Below, one piece after another: positions 51,346-61,250 of a stretch of 64,000 bases of DNA (positions are counted from its first letter, which is position 1; each line of letters begins with the position of its first letter). The notes under the pieces were generated by a model. It had not been told where the DNA came from. It searched no databases and saw only the letters and a program-made list of their open reading frames with translations. The stretch comes from Metabacillus malikii. GTDB lineage: Bacteria; Bacillota; Bacilli; Bacillales; Bacillaceae. A program made the translations under genes and the position numbers. Location: assembly GCF_030813355.1 (NCBI RefSeq), contig NZ_JAUSUD010000002.1:1-64000 (forward strand). Direction: 5' to 3'.

Positions 51346-51886
51346 TGCTTATAAAGGGTTGACTACTTAACCTAGAGTTGGTATTTTTCTGCGGTGAAAT
51401 GATGTGTTTCATTGCTCAGGAATATCTTTCGCTAGTTTGTAAGTTACTAAACCTTTCATATGATAATTTATTATTTTCGATTTCGCGCTTAAAACGGGTT
51501 TTAATTAGATTACATAATAAATTAGCTTTAACTTCGCCATGAACCAATATATAAAAGGTACTTATAAATATCAGTCTCAAAATCAACAATTTAAAATAAA
51601 AGAATCTTTATTAAATTGCCATAATTAACATACATATTACACTAGAGCTTTTTAAGGGGGATGAAGCTTTATCGTTTATAAAATATATAAAAAATAGGAG
51701 TCCTAAGCAAAAATTCATCATGAAAAATAAGAAAGTCAAGATTAACCCTACACTCTAACTAAATTATGTGTATAATAAAAGACGGATTAAAGAAACATGT
51801 CTAGTTTCCTCGAAATTTAACACAATTTGTAAAAGTAGAGGATAATAGAATGATTTTCTCACAAAAATAGATTAGGAGGAAGAAAT

Positions 51887-52735
51887 GTGAATTGTAGTAA
51901 TTGTGGACACCTTAATGAGGGTGGAAAGTTTTGTGTAAAATGTGGGACGAAGTTAGCTGGTGACTCAGCAACGGTTGAACAACAGCAATCGGCAACAATT
52001 GAAAACCAAGCTGCTCATGTACATACACAGCCTGTACAACCAGAACAGCCAACACAACCTGTACAGCCAGTTCAACCAGCTGAACCAAATAAGCATGTTG
52101 AGACAGCTAAAGCAATGTCGAAATTATATTTCTCATATTTTATTCAAGGGATAAAAAATCCTACAACGGCTGCACAAAGTGTTCGTGAAGAGCAGTTTAT
52201 AAATGGCCTAATTACAATGATAATTTATGCACTATGTGTACCGTTAACTTTATACTTCGGTATTAAAGCAGCTCTTTCAGATATGTTTGGCGAATTCGGT
52301 AATGAACTATCATTTTCAGTTGTCTTAAAACCGATATTCTTTAGTATAATCATTTTAGGACTCATTGCGCTTGTCACTTTCGCAGTCATTAAGCTTGGTA
52401 GAGTACAAGTAACCATTAAAGATGTATTTGCTAGATTCGGGACATTCCTTATTGTTCCAACAGCTTTTATTCTCATTGGCTTTATACTTTCATTAATACA
52501 AGTTGAATTGTATACGTATTTATTATGGGCTGGCTTAGCAGGAATGCTTTTTGTTATTCCATTTACAATTTTTAGCTTCAAAAAAGATGTTACATTTGGA
52601 TTAGATGCTGTATATGGAACATTGTTAACTTACTTATCAATCGTTATTATTTTCAAAGTGACAATTGATAGTGTTTTAGGTGATTTATACAAATATATTG
52701 GATTTGATTCTAGTTTCTTAAACTTTTTTAATTAA
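51887..52735 (+). CDS. Membrane protein with N-terminal zinc ribbon
   Basis: A 282-residue protein starting at GTG with AGGAGG upstream. CSNCG and CVKCG (about 3-20) form a zinc ribbon. A Pro/Gln-rich linker (about 35-65) follows, then five or six transmembrane spans (about 105-275) resembling Yip1/DUF6574-type membrane proteins. The zinc ribbon plus membrane plan is shared with three other genes in the cluster, though the membrane parts differ. No catalytic motif. Function unknown; envelope-related by association. Confidence 0.8.
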   Translation: MNCSNCGHLNEGGKFCVKCGTKLAGDSATVEQQQSATIENQAAHVHTQPVQPEQPTQPVQPVQPAEPNKHVETAKAMSKLYFSYFIQGIKNPTTAAQSVREEQFINGLITMIIYALCVPLTLYFGIKAALSDMFGEFGNELSFSVVLKPIFFSIIILGLIALVTFAVIKLGRVQVTIKDVFARFGTFLIVPTAFILIGFILSLIQVELYTYLLWAGLAGMLFVIPFTIFSFKKDVTFGLDAVYGTLLTYLSIVIIFKVTIDSVLGDLYKYIGFDSSFLNFFN

Positions 52736-52767
52736 CTTTTAAGAAATGAAGTATTTTCATAACGAGG

Positions 52768-52799
52768 GCAAGCGTCAGATTCATTTGGCGCTTGCTTTT
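52768..52799 (+). terminator. Terminator after the first zinc-ribbon gene
   Basis: GCAAGCG and CGCTTGC form a 7-bp stem followed by four T. Confidence 0.75.
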
Positions 52800-52885
52800 G
52801 TTCAAGACCAGTTATTTGTTTCGGTCATTGCCTTGTTCCTTTTAAAAATAAAAAAATAAGTAAACTTATAGAGGGGGGATTCTCT

Positions 52886-54322
52886 ATGGAATTTTGTCGG
52901 AATTGTGGTTCAAAATTGATAGAAGGGCATCAATTTTGTGCTGAATGCGGTGAACCAGTAAAATTGACGAGTCAGCAAGTACAAAAGCCAAAAGAGGAAA
53001 CACCAGTAAAGCAAACAAGAAGTCAAGAAGTGAATCATGCACAGACACCAATTCCTCCTAAACAACCTTTATTTAAAAGTAAAAAATCTAAAGTATTAAC
53101 AATTATCAGTGTCATCGTTATCGCACTTCTAGCTGGAGGATATTATTTTGTCAAAGACATGACATCACCTACGTCAGTTGCCGAAGGTTTTATTCATGCG
53201 ATAGATAGCAAGGATTCCGGAAAGGTTAAGGGGTATATTAATGGTGGCCAGTATGAAAAAATCACGGACAAAGAGGTTAAAGCATTTTTATCCTACTTAC
53301 ATGAACATCCACAAATGCTCTCAGCTATTACCGATGGATTATTAGCTGATGCAGAGTCTTTAGAGGAAGGAAGCGCAGGCTCAATTTCTGAAGACTCAAA
53401 TTCATATGCCTCATTGAAAAAAAACGGGAAAAAGTGGTTATTGTTTGATCATTATTCTGTGAAAATGGAAACTTACTATCTTGAGGTTGCGACGTCACAT
53501 GAAAAAACTGAAATATATGTGAATGATGAAAAGAAAGCAACGATTGATGATGACAAGACAATAGGGCCATTATTACCTGGGGAGTATAAGATAAAAGCAG
53601 TTATCGATGGGGAATACGGGAAGGTAGAAGATGAAATCAAGATAGAAACTGAGGATTTTGAAGACGAAACAGATTCTATCCGCTTTGATTGGTCCGATTT
53701 TTACGTGTATGTATATTCTAATCATGATGATGCAATTCTATATGTAAATAATAAGAGTACTGAATCTGAAATTGGTGATATTGATGAGCTAGGACCTGTA
53801 CCATTAGATGGTTCAGTTAAACTTTTTGTGCAAAAGAAATTCGGTGAAGAAGTCAAAAAGAGTAAAGTTGTTACCCTTAAAAAAAATACAACAGATGCTG
53901 AACTTTATATAGAATATGATGATACTGCATTGATTGAGGATTATGATTATGATTCGATTGACGCAACTAATGATGCTGCAAATATCCATGCGACAATACT
54001 TCAGCACTACGAGAGTATCTCAAATGATGATTTTGCATCAGCATATGACAAGTTCTCTAGCTCATATCAATCAAAGGTAACATTTGAAGGATGGACGAAA
54101 GGCTTGCAACAAAATATTAAAGATGAAGTGACAAAGTTAGAAATATCGAACATTGAAGGAACAACTGCTAAAGCAAATGTAGAAATGACTTCATATGATG
54201 AGCAACCTGATGGGAAAACATTAGTCCAAGAATGGGGTGGAACCTGGAATCTAGTGAAGGAAAGTGATGGTTGGAAACTTGAAAAAGCCCAATTAGAAAA
54301 ATTAGCTTCCAGAACGGAATAA
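52886..54322 (+). CDS. TcaA/YvbJ-like membrane protein with zinc ribbon
   Basis: A 478-residue protein. CRNCG and CAECG at the N-terminus form a zinc ribbon, a basic linker leads to one transmembrane span (about 72-90), and the rest lies outside the cell: TcaA-like beta domains (about 140-350; GPLLPGEYKIKAVI and GPVPLDGSVKLFV mark two repeats) and a C-terminal NTF2-like part (about 370-478). TcaA of Staphylococcus aureus affects glycopeptide response and wall teichoic acid. The stop codon overlaps the start of the glycosidase gene (TAATG), so the two are coupled. A longer relative is at 61.2 kb. Confidence 0.85.
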   Translation: MEFCRNCGSKLIEGHQFCAECGEPVKLTSQQVQKPKEETPVKQTRSQEVNHAQTPIPPKQPLFKSKKSKVLTIISVIVIALLAGGYYFVKDMTSPTSVAEGFIHAIDSKDSGKVKGYINGGQYEKITDKEVKAFLSYLHEHPQMLSAITDGLLADAESLEEGSAGSISEDSNSYASLKKNGKKWLLFDHYSVKMETYYLEVATSHEKTEIYVNDEKKATIDDDKTIGPLLPGEYKIKAVIDGEYGKVEDEIKIETEDFEDETDSIRFDWSDFYVYVYSNHDDAILYVNNKSTESEIGDIDELGPVPLDGSVKLFVQKKFGEEVKKSKVVTLKKNTTDAELYIEYDDTALIEDYDYDSIDATNDAANIHATILQHYESISNDDFASAYDKFSSSYQSKVTFEGWTKGLQQNIKDEVTKLEISNIEGTTAKANVEMTSYDEQPDGKTLVQEWGGTWNLVKESDGWKLEKAQLEKLASRTE

Positions 54323-55635
54323 TGAGAAAATCAAACAAAACAAAAGGAATGAAGCGATTCATTTCTTTGCTATTTCTACTGTTGGCATTGATTGTAGCAG
54401 CAAGCTATATTCTTAATTTGAATGGCAATGATGAAATGACGAATAGCAAAAAACAAGTCAATCCACATACTTATTCAGAAAAAGCGATCGAAACGAAGGA
54501 AGAACAGGTTTCAAAAGAAAAAAAGGCTGAGACGACATTTACTGAGCAGGAACAGACCGAGACCTCTCTTGAAAATAAGGTTAAAGATCTGTTGTCTACA
54601 ATGACATTAGATGAAAAAATAGGTCAACTCATGGTAATCGGTTTTAACAGTAAGCAAATTGACAGCCATGCTAAGGAAATGATTACAGACTATAATGTTG
54701 GTGGAATTATTTATTATGACCGTAACATGGAAACACCTGCACAAGTAACAGAATTGAGCAATCAACTTCAGAAATTAGCTTTAGAAACTGATAAACAAAT
54801 TCCTTTACTCATCAGCATTGACCAAGAGGGTGGTCAAATTGTGCGGATGAAGGAACAGGTCTCACCAATACCTTCTCAGCAGGAGCTTGGAAAAAAGGGA
54901 GATGCAAATACAGTATACGAAACAGCAGTTAAAAACGGTCAAGAGTTAAAGGCGATGGGAATACATGTAAACTTTGCTCCTGTTCTTGATTTGTCAGATA
55001 CTGATAGTCGTTCATTTGGTTTGGACCCTAATAAAGCTGGTATGCTAGGTGAAAAGGTGATTGCTGGCTTTACTGATGCAGGTATAACAGGAACATTGAA
55101 GCATTTCCCAGGGAATGGTAGAAGTGATATTGATCCACATCATGAAACTTCATCAGTCGAAGCGGACCAACTTGATCTTGAGAATAATGATATTTACCCA
55201 TTTAAAAAAATGATCGATGAAGTCGATAATCAAACGTTTTTCACAATGGTGACACATATTAAATATCCTGCCTACGACAAGGATAATCCAGCAAGTATAT
55301 CGCCGATAATAATAGGTGATTTGTTAAGGGAAAAGCTAGGGTACAAGGGAATTGTTGTCACAGATGACCTGGAAATGGGTGCAGTCAATAAATATTTTAC
55401 TTATAAAGATTTAGGCTCAAGTGCCGTTGCAGCTGGAGCAGATTTGTTATTAGTTTGCCATACATTAGAAAGTCAAAAAGAAGTTATTGCCGGAATTAAG
55501 GAAGCTGTTGCGAACAGGAAATTATCTGAAGAACGTATTGATGAAGCAGTAACAAGAATCTTAATGTATAAACTGTCTTCAATTACTGAAACAGAATCTG
55601 ATATTGAAAAGGCAAAAAAGACGGTTGGTAATTAA
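54322..55635 (+). CDS. Membrane-anchored glycoside hydrolase family 3, beta-N-acetylhexosaminidase-like
   Basis: A 437-residue enzyme, one N-terminal span (about 11-30) and an extracellular linker (to about 85), then a GH3 TIM barrel. Landmarks are IGQLMVIGF, SIDQEGGQIVR, KHFPGNGRSDIDPHHE (the NagZ-type acid/base histidine region) and TDDLEMGAV with the nucleophilic aspartate. It would remove N-acetylglucosamine from peptidoglycan fragments or related envelope glycans. Translation is coupled to the upstream TcaA-like gene, which links it to envelope work. It is single-domain, as in Bacillus NagZ without a C-terminal amidase. Confidence 0.88.
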   Translation: MRKSNKTKGMKRFISLLFLLLALIVAASYILNLNGNDEMTNSKKQVNPHTYSEKAIETKEEQVSKEKKAETTFTEQEQTETSLENKVKDLLSTMTLDEKIGQLMVIGFNSKQIDSHAKEMITDYNVGGIIYYDRNMETPAQVTELSNQLQKLALETDKQIPLLISIDQEGGQIVRMKEQVSPIPSQQELGKKGDANTVYETAVKNGQELKAMGIHVNFAPVLDLSDTDSRSFGLDPNKAGMLGEKVIAGFTDAGITGTLKHFPGNGRSDIDPHHETSSVEADQLDLENNDIYPFKKMIDEVDNQTFFTMVTHIKYPAYDKDNPASISPIIIGDLLREKLGYKGIVVTDDLEMGAVNKYFTYKDLGSSAVAAGADLLLVCHTLESQKEVIAGIKEAVANRKLSEERIDEAVTRILMYKLSSITETESDIEKAKKTVGN

Positions 55636-55640
55636 TTAAG

Positions 55641-55860
55641 GCTGTTTTCGTAAACATTGTTGCTTTTAACTGAGTTGTCGTTTAGGGTTTATTTCCGCTA
55701 CAGTGCTCGCTTTCCGCGGGGTGGGTGGTGAGCCTCCTCAGCGTAAACGCCTGCGGGGTCTCACCTCTCCCACGCATCCCGCAGGAGTCTCGCACTTCCG
55801 CTCCAACAAACCCTTAAAAAGGTTAGTGTAAAAAGCCACAATCTTTTAGAAATGAGCCTT
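55641..55860 (+). repeat. Full copy of the interspersed intergenic repeat
   Basis: The most complete copy: GGCTGTTTTCG, CATTGTTGCTTTTAAC, GTCGTTTAGGGTT, CGCTACAGTGCTCGCTTTCC, CGCGGGG, GGTGGTGAGCC, CTGCGGGGTCTCACC, CGCAGGAGTCTCGCAC, TCCAACAAACCC, AAGGTTAGTG, AAAAGCCACAATC and finally AATGAGCC. Inverted words inside (CTGCGGGG/CCCGCAG) give it strong folding. The words GCTGTTTTCGTAAA recur at 55871. Confidence 0.82.
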
Positions 55861-55913
55861 AATTAAAAACGCTGTTTTCGTAAATCATGAGGTATTTACA
55901 TCATGATGGTATA

Positions 55914-55987
55914 GTTTGTTGTAGGTATTGTCCTCACAAAGGCCGAGGTGGAAAGTTCCAGCCTTCAGGATTTACCTGCTAACAAAC
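55914..55987 (+). ncRNA. Candidate structured RNA or palindromic element
   Basis: A 74-bp element with four nested stems: GTTTGTT/AACAAAC, GTAGGTA/TACCTGC, TCCT/AGGA and AAGGC/GCCTT, closed by TGGA-AAGT-TCCA. The stems are separated by small internal loops. It lies about 48 bp before the DUF6583 gene, with no T-run, so it is not a simple terminator. It does not match any riboswitch I know. It could be a leader RNA or a mobile palindrome. Confidence 0.5.
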
Positions 55988-56034
55988 TTCCTATAAAAGC
56001 AATAGAAAAATTAATGGGAGTAGGGGAATAAAAA

Positions 56035-57975
56035 ATGATGTATTGTTCAAACTGTGGTGCACAGCATGAAGAGAATTCAAAATTTTGTGCATCTTGTGGT
56101 ACAAAGTTTAACGTGGAAGTTAACACAACTCAAGAAACGATTAACAATGAGCCAGAAATAAACATTGCCCAACAACAAACAGCAGCGAATATTGAAACGG
56201 GTAACAACACAGTTGTAAAGACGAGAAAACCACTATCTACACTTAAAAAATCACTTATTGTAGCAGGGATTGTCGTAATAGCCGGAGTAGGAACAGCTGC
56301 AGGCATGCTCCTACATAAATCACCAAAAGAGCTGTATTTGTTATCAGAATTAAACTCTTACAATCAAATGGTTGAGAATCTTGATAGCAAATACGGTGAC
56401 AAACTAGAATTTCAAGAAAAGGCACTTGAAAAACCATCAAGCTCTGAAACAACAATTAGCGCTGATTTTGAGATTGAATCTTTAGAATCAGACCCAGATG
56501 TTCAAATGGTAAAGGATATTTTAAGTGAAGCATCACTTAAAGCAAAGACAGAAATGAACCCATTAACGAATGAAGGCTTCTATTCTTTAGGTGTCGACCT
56601 TGCTAACGAAGAGGCTGTTAATGTTGAGTTATTTCAGTCCAAGGAACAGCTGGGCGTTAAGGTACCTGTTTTATATGAGAAGTTCTTATATGTAAATCTA
56701 AACGAGTTCGGTGAAGTCATGCGAATGATGGACCCTAGTTATGATGGGCCAGACACTTTAGAGTTTTCAGATCTACAATTAAAAGACCTTGAATTAACAG
56801 ATAAGGAAAAAGAACATTTACAGAAGCGTTATACAGACTTTTTATTAGATCATTTAAAAGATGAACAATTTACACTTCAAAAAGGTGTTAAATATGAACA
56901 CGATGGCCAAAACCTTAAATTAGACAAAGTAACATTTGAAATGTCTAAATCAGAAGCAAATCAATTTGTTATTGATTTCATTGATTATGTGATTGAAGAT
57001 TCGAAGTTGCACAAAATGCTCGTTGATCGAGTAGGTAAAGTTGTTGAAGCTGCAGCAACTTTAGAAGATGCTAGTTTAGAAGATTTTGATGCAAACGATA
57101 TGAAAAAAGAGTTTATCGCGGAATTAAAAGATTTAAAAGCGGATTTAAAAGATACAAAGTATTTGTCAGGAATTAAATCAGAGATATTAATTGATAAAAA
57201 TGAACAAATAATTGACCGCAATGTTGTGATCGGCTTTGATGAGGGTTCATCACATGCAGATTTAAAAATAACAAGTAAAAATGTCCCGTTAGAGGATAAT
57301 GATAGATATAAAGAAATGAAGATTTCCGTTGTGACAGATGAAGATGAAGACTTTGAAGTTGCTTTTGAAATGACTAATAATATCGAAGCAAAGAAAGCAG
57401 ATAATGTCATTGAAAATCTTAATTTTTCTTTCTATGTAACAGAGTACGGTGACTCAAATGAGATTTCACTTGGTGTTACATCAAATTACAAAGGGAAACC
57501 TGGTAGTAAACAAACGGTAAATCATGAATTTGATTTGAAAGCTTCAGGAGATGAATTTTATGACTTCCCTTCTGAAATATCGGGAACAATCGTTGAATCA
57601 AAAGAAATTAACTTGAAGAAAGAATTCGCTAATGAGAAATATGACTTCACATTTAATGTGGAAGATAGCTATGATTCTGGTTCAGTTATGTTAACAGTTG
57701 ATACCAAAACACAGTTAAAGAAAAAGGCTGAGTTACCTGAATTAAGTAATGATTCTTCAGAAGGAATTAATGTTGCGAAAATTACTGAAGATGATATATA
57801 TGAAATTCAAGAAAGTGTTTATACCAATATGATGGACCTTGCAGAAAAATTCGGTCTAAGCTATGAGGATATTTGGGGTTCTTCATACGAGGATGATTAT
57901 TATTATGAAGAAGACTTCTTCGGAGAAGACTACGAGGATGCTTACTTTGATGAGGAATCGCTAGAAAGCTATTAA
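56035..57975 (+). CDS. Membrane protein with zinc ribbon, DUF6583-like
   Basis: A 646-residue protein. CSNCG and CASCG (about 4-21) form a zinc ribbon; one span is at about 78-98; the rest is extracellular. The extracellular part is rich in acidic residues and has lipoprotein-like beta repeats (about 110-600), then an acidic Tyr-rich tail (DDYYYEEDFFGEDYED). It looks like the DUF6583 group of Bacillus, of unknown function. AGGGG lies eight bases before the ATG. A structured element stands in its leader. Confidence 0.75.
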   Translation: MMYCSNCGAQHEENSKFCASCGTKFNVEVNTTQETINNEPEINIAQQQTAANIETGNNTVVKTRKPLSTLKKSLIVAGIVVIAGVGTAAGMLLHKSPKELYLLSELNSYNQMVENLDSKYGDKLEFQEKALEKPSSSETTISADFEIESLESDPDVQMVKDILSEASLKAKTEMNPLTNEGFYSLGVDLANEEAVNVELFQSKEQLGVKVPVLYEKFLYVNLNEFGEVMRMMDPSYDGPDTLEFSDLQLKDLELTDKEKEHLQKRYTDFLLDHLKDEQFTLQKGVKYEHDGQNLKLDKVTFEMSKSEANQFVIDFIDYVIEDSKLHKMLVDRVGKVVEAAATLEDASLEDFDANDMKKEFIAELKDLKADLKDTKYLSGIKSEILIDKNEQIIDRNVVIGFDEGSSHADLKITSKNVPLEDNDRYKEMKISVVTDEDEDFEVAFEMTNNIEAKKADNVIENLNFSFYVTEYGDSNEISLGVTSNYKGKPGSKQTVNHEFDLKASGDEFYDFPSEISGTIVESKEINLKKEFANEKYDFTFNVEDSYDSGSVMLTVDTKTQLKKKAELPELSNDSSEGINVAKITEDDIYEIQESVYTNMMDLAEKFGLSYEDIWGSSYEDDYYYEEDFFGEDYEDAYFDEESLESY

Positions 57976-58010
57976 AAGAGAGCGGAAAAAATAAGAATAA
58001 CTAACGAAAT

Positions 58011-58070
58011 GTCTGACTCCTCAAGTGCGTTTATTTAATCGTATTAATAAGAGGAGCCAGACTTTATGTA
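58011..58070 (+). terminator. Terminator between the DUF6583-like gene and the exporter operon
   Basis: GTCTGACTCCTC and GAGGAGCCAGAC pair over 12 positions with one mismatch. Confidence 0.72.
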
Positions 58071-58104
58071 AGTTATTATGATACATTTAAATTGGAGTCA
58101 TGCT

Positions 58105-59331
58105 ATGAAAAATGTCATTGTTTTTACAGGCTTTCAATTGAATATTTTATGGAAAAATAGGAAGTCAGCTATATTACTATGGCTAAGTCCTATTTTCTTT
58201 TTTTGCTTGCTTTTATTTATCGGGATGTCAGTGATAAATGATGAGCGTCGTGTCGATACGTTTCAAATTGCCATCGTGAATGATGACCCTACACTTGAAA
58301 CAAAACTTGTAATCCAACAACTTACCGAGAATGAAGATTTTAATCAGATTATTCATACACTACAAATCGATGAAAAACAGGCATATGAATTACTAGAAAA
58401 AAATGAGATTGCAGCAATCATTTACATTCCTAAAGGGTTTAGTATGGATGTAACACAAGGCATTAACACACCTGTTCAAGTAGTAGGAAATAAACATCAG
58501 CCGTTACAAGCGCAAATGATCCGATACGTGATGGAAAGTGCTGCTAAATACACATCTGCCGCACAAAGTGGGATTAATACTGTTAATGACTTTATGAAGG
58601 AAGTTGATCGTGCAGAGGAAGACCGTTCTGATATCGTGAAACGGGCAATTATTTCTTACTCGTTACACGTTCTTGGAAGAAATGATGTTTTTTCGGAAAC
58701 AGAGCAACAAAATCTCTATCAGGAAAGCATGGTTGAATATTATCTTGTTTCATTTACAGTCTTATTAGTGATGATATGGTCATTTATCGGTATTTTGCTG
58801 ATGAATAAACAAATGAACCATTCCGTAAAACAACGATTACTTAGTCTCGGTGTTTCAAGCTTTCAAAGGTTGGTGTCAACATTTTTAGCAACATCTTTTA
58901 TTGTGGTTGTCAGTATGATTTTAATCATTATTCCTTTAAATATGTTGGGTGAAGAGCAGTTAGTTTTCAACGCTTCTCTACTTTGCGCTATGATAAGCAT
59001 TCCATTGTTGTTTACTGCAATATTTAGCTTGCTGCAATCGATTTTCGATCAAGAGCGCACGTTTCAATTATTCGGTATTGGCGTCATTTTATTTGGTGCA
59101 CTGACAGGGGGACATTTCATTCCCATCATCTTTTATCCTGAATGGCTCCAGCACATTAGTCAATGGGTTATAAATACATGGGTGTTAAAACATATAATCA
59201 CGATGTTTGAAGGGGATCCTTTGTTTGATCCCTCTTCCTATTTGTTATGCCTAGCTATCACAATTATTTTGCTCTTAGTATCGAAGATTATTTTGTACAT
59301 ACGATCAAAAGTGAAGGTTGGTGAAGGCTAA
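58105..59331 (+). CDS. ABC-2 type exporter permease, subunit 1
   Basis: A 408-residue inner-membrane protein of the ABC-2 type: one N-terminal span (about 20-42), a large extracytoplasmic domain (about 45-210), then five spans. ATG 58105 is chosen because GGAG lies seven bases before it; an in-frame ATG nine codons earlier lacks a site. Its stop overlaps the start of the second permease (TAATG). The two dissimilar permeases and the following ATPase form one exporter. Confidence 0.88.
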   Translation: MKNVIVFTGFQLNILWKNRKSAILLWLSPIFFFCLLLFIGMSVINDERRVDTFQIAIVNDDPTLETKLVIQQLTENEDFNQIIHTLQIDEKQAYELLEKNEIAAIIYIPKGFSMDVTQGINTPVQVVGNKHQPLQAQMIRYVMESAAKYTSAAQSGINTVNDFMKEVDRAEEDRSDIVKRAIISYSLHVLGRNDVFSETEQQNLYQESMVEYYLVSFTVLLVMIWSFIGILLMNKQMNHSVKQRLLSLGVSSFQRLVSTFLATSFIVVVSMILIIIPLNMLGEEQLVFNASLLCAMISIPLLFTAIFSLLQSIFDQERTFQLFGIGVILFGALTGGHFIPIIFYPEWLQHISQWVINTWVLKHIITMFEGDPLFDPSSYLLCLAITIILLLVSKIILYIRSKVKVGEG

Positions 59332-60491
59332 TGAAATTGATGCTAATGAAGTTGTTGCAGTTAGTGAAAAAGCCAGCAATGCTCATTTTGTTAGTTGGAC
59401 CGGTGCTATTAACACTACTATTCGGAACTGTTATTGAGTCACAGCAAGAGGAGTATGTCATTCCGATTGCAATCATTGATCATGACAAGTCAAGCATGAG
59501 CAAAACAATCACTAACAGAATAAAGGAACAAAAAAGATTAGTTATTCATGAAGTGACAAAGGAAGAGGCTGAGGAGCTCCTGGCTAAAAAGGAAATTGAC
59601 AGTGCGTTTCACTTTAAGGAAGGCTTTCAACAAATGCTTCTCCAAGAAAAACGCGAAGGTCTAATTGAAATAAAAATAGTACCAGCCTCGATTGCTTATC
59701 CAATTGTACGGGAAGTTATTGCAAGTGAAGTGACAAGAATGACGAGTGCTGTAAAAGCAGCTAACCAAGTCGTGAATCTATATAATCAATATGAAACGGA
59801 AGTAAGCAATCCTAAAGTCATTTGGAATGAGGCATTTGCTTATACGGAAAGTCAATGGGATCCTGTGCCATTGATGACGATCGATTACCGAGAAGCAACC
59901 AAAATGGCTACAAACGACGTAACAATGTCAACAAGCTTTTCACCTTTTCTCGGGTTATGGGGATTTTTTACGATGATTACGAGTTTTCTCCTATCTGATT
60001 GGATAATCAAAGAACGGAGAAATGTTTTTTCACGTATTCGCACGAGCTATTATGGTATACCGAATTATCTACTGCAAACTGCAAGTGCAATGTTTATTTT
60101 CCAGATGATACAGTCAACGATAAGCTTCTTAATGATGACGCAATACAACTATATTGATTTTGACCCATCAATTATCTTATTGATGTTTATTTATTGCTTT
60201 ATTAGCATTGGAATGGCAGTTTTTGCTGCAACATTTTTTCAACAAGTCGGTAGCTATTATGTTTCTTCCATTCTTATCAGTTTAGCAACATCTATCTTTA
60301 GCGGAAGCCTTTTTCCGATAGGAGAGTTTTTAGGGAAGGTTGAAATTATCACGACTTATTTCCCACAGGCTTTACTTATCGTATCGGAGGGTACCACAAG
60401 GCATGTTAGCGAAATCATCATACTAATTATCACAGGGGTATTCCTCTGGGGATGGTCAATTTGGAGGTTGCAGATAAATGATAAGCATTGA
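59331..60491 (+). CDS. ABC-2 type exporter permease, subunit 2
   Basis: A 386-residue partner permease with the same plan: one span (about 16-35), an extracytoplasmic domain of about 170 residues (FHFKEGFQQMLLQEKREG in it) and five more spans in the C-terminal half. Overlaps the ATPase gene by 14 bp. Only distantly similar to subunit 1, so the transporter is a heterodimer. Substrate cannot be read. Confidence 0.88.
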   Translation: MKLMLMKLLQLVKKPAMLILLVGPVLLTLLFGTVIESQQEEYVIPIAIIDHDKSSMSKTITNRIKEQKRLVIHEVTKEEAEELLAKKEIDSAFHFKEGFQQMLLQEKREGLIEIKIVPASIAYPIVREVIASEVTRMTSAVKAANQVVNLYNQYETEVSNPKVIWNEAFAYTESQWDPVPLMTIDYREATKMATNDVTMSTSFSPFLGLWGFFTMITSFLLSDWIIKERRNVFSRIRTSYYGIPNYLLQTASAMFIFQMIQSTISFLMMTQYNYIDFDPSIILLMFIYCFISIGMAVFAATFFQQVGSYYVSSILISLATSIFSGSLFPIGEFLGKVEIITTYFPQALLIVSEGTTRHVSEIIILIITGVFLWGWSIWRLQINDKH

Positions 60492-61206
60492 AAATGTTCA
60501 CCGTCATTATGGTAAAAAGAGCATACTTAACGGAGTGACGCTACAAATTCAGGATGGGGAAATATTTGGCCTCTTAGGTCCTAACGGTGCTGGGAAGTCC
60601 ACCTTATTGTCAATCCTAACAACAGTAATGAAACCTTCTGAGGGACAAGTATACATGAATGGATTTGATGTGACGAAGCAGCATAAGCAAATTAGACAAA
60701 TGATTGGCTATGTTCCGCAAGACATCGCTTTATGGGAAGAACTAACCGTAAAAGAAAATATTAGGCTTTGGAGCAAATTTATCAAAACAAAGATTCCAAA
60801 AGAGAGAATGATTCAAGTCTGTGAGGAAGTTAATTTGCACAATAAGTGGCACGAGAAGGTTTCACAGTTATCAGGCGGAATGAAAAGGAAATTAAATATC
60901 GCGGTTGCCTTGCTACATGACCCAGACATCCTCTTAATGGATGAACCAACTGTTGGTATTGATATACAGTCAAAACTAGAAATAAATGAGTATATGAAAG
61001 TATTAGCAAAGCAAGGAAAGACAATCGTATATACAACACATGATATGAGTGAAATAAAAGGGCTATGTAGTCGTATCGGTGTATTGAAAAAAGGGAAATT
61101 GACGTTTATTGGGACAATTGAAACAGCTAAAGCATCTATTAATAATCAGCTAAATAAACCGATAATAAATGAGGAAGAGATTATTTTTCATTTATTGAAG
61201 GATTAA
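60478..61206 (+). CDS. ABC exporter ATPase
   Basis: A 242-residue ATPase. Walker A GPNGAGKST, Q-loop VPQD, signature LSGGMKRKL, Walker B LLMDEP and switch histidine TTHD are all intact. It would power the two permeases upstream. The start ATG lies inside the end of the permease gene, so all three are translated together. The family exports lipids, peptides or antibiotics; the link to zinc-ribbon proteins suggests an envelope substrate. Confidence 0.94.
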   Translation: MISIENVHRHYGKKSILNGVTLQIQDGEIFGLLGPNGAGKSTLLSILTTVMKPSEGQVYMNGFDVTKQHKQIRQMIGYVPQDIALWEELTVKENIRLWSKFIKTKIPKERMIQVCEEVNLHNKWHEKVSQLSGGMKRKLNIAVALLHDPDILLMDEPTVGIDIQSKLEINEYMKVLAKQGKTIVYTTHDMSEIKGLCSRIGVLKKGKLTFIGTIETAKASINNQLNKPIINEEEIIFHLLKD

Positions 61207-61250
61207 AAAAAGAGAGAAAAGTAGATTTATTCGTTTAGGGGGCAATATAT

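Larger units (their letters stand above)
51199..51886. other. Long intergenic stretch before the zinc-ribbon cluster
   Basis: It holds the terminator at 51212-51280 and a repeat fragment at 51291-51345. The remainder is AT-rich with no frame that has a ribosome binding site. A TATAAT at 51771 may serve the first zinc-ribbon gene, but no -35 box fits. Confidence 0.5.

Noticed and set aside
53328..53570. Reverse frames inside the TcaA-like gene
   Set aside because: Antisense to a well-supported gene and of low complexity.
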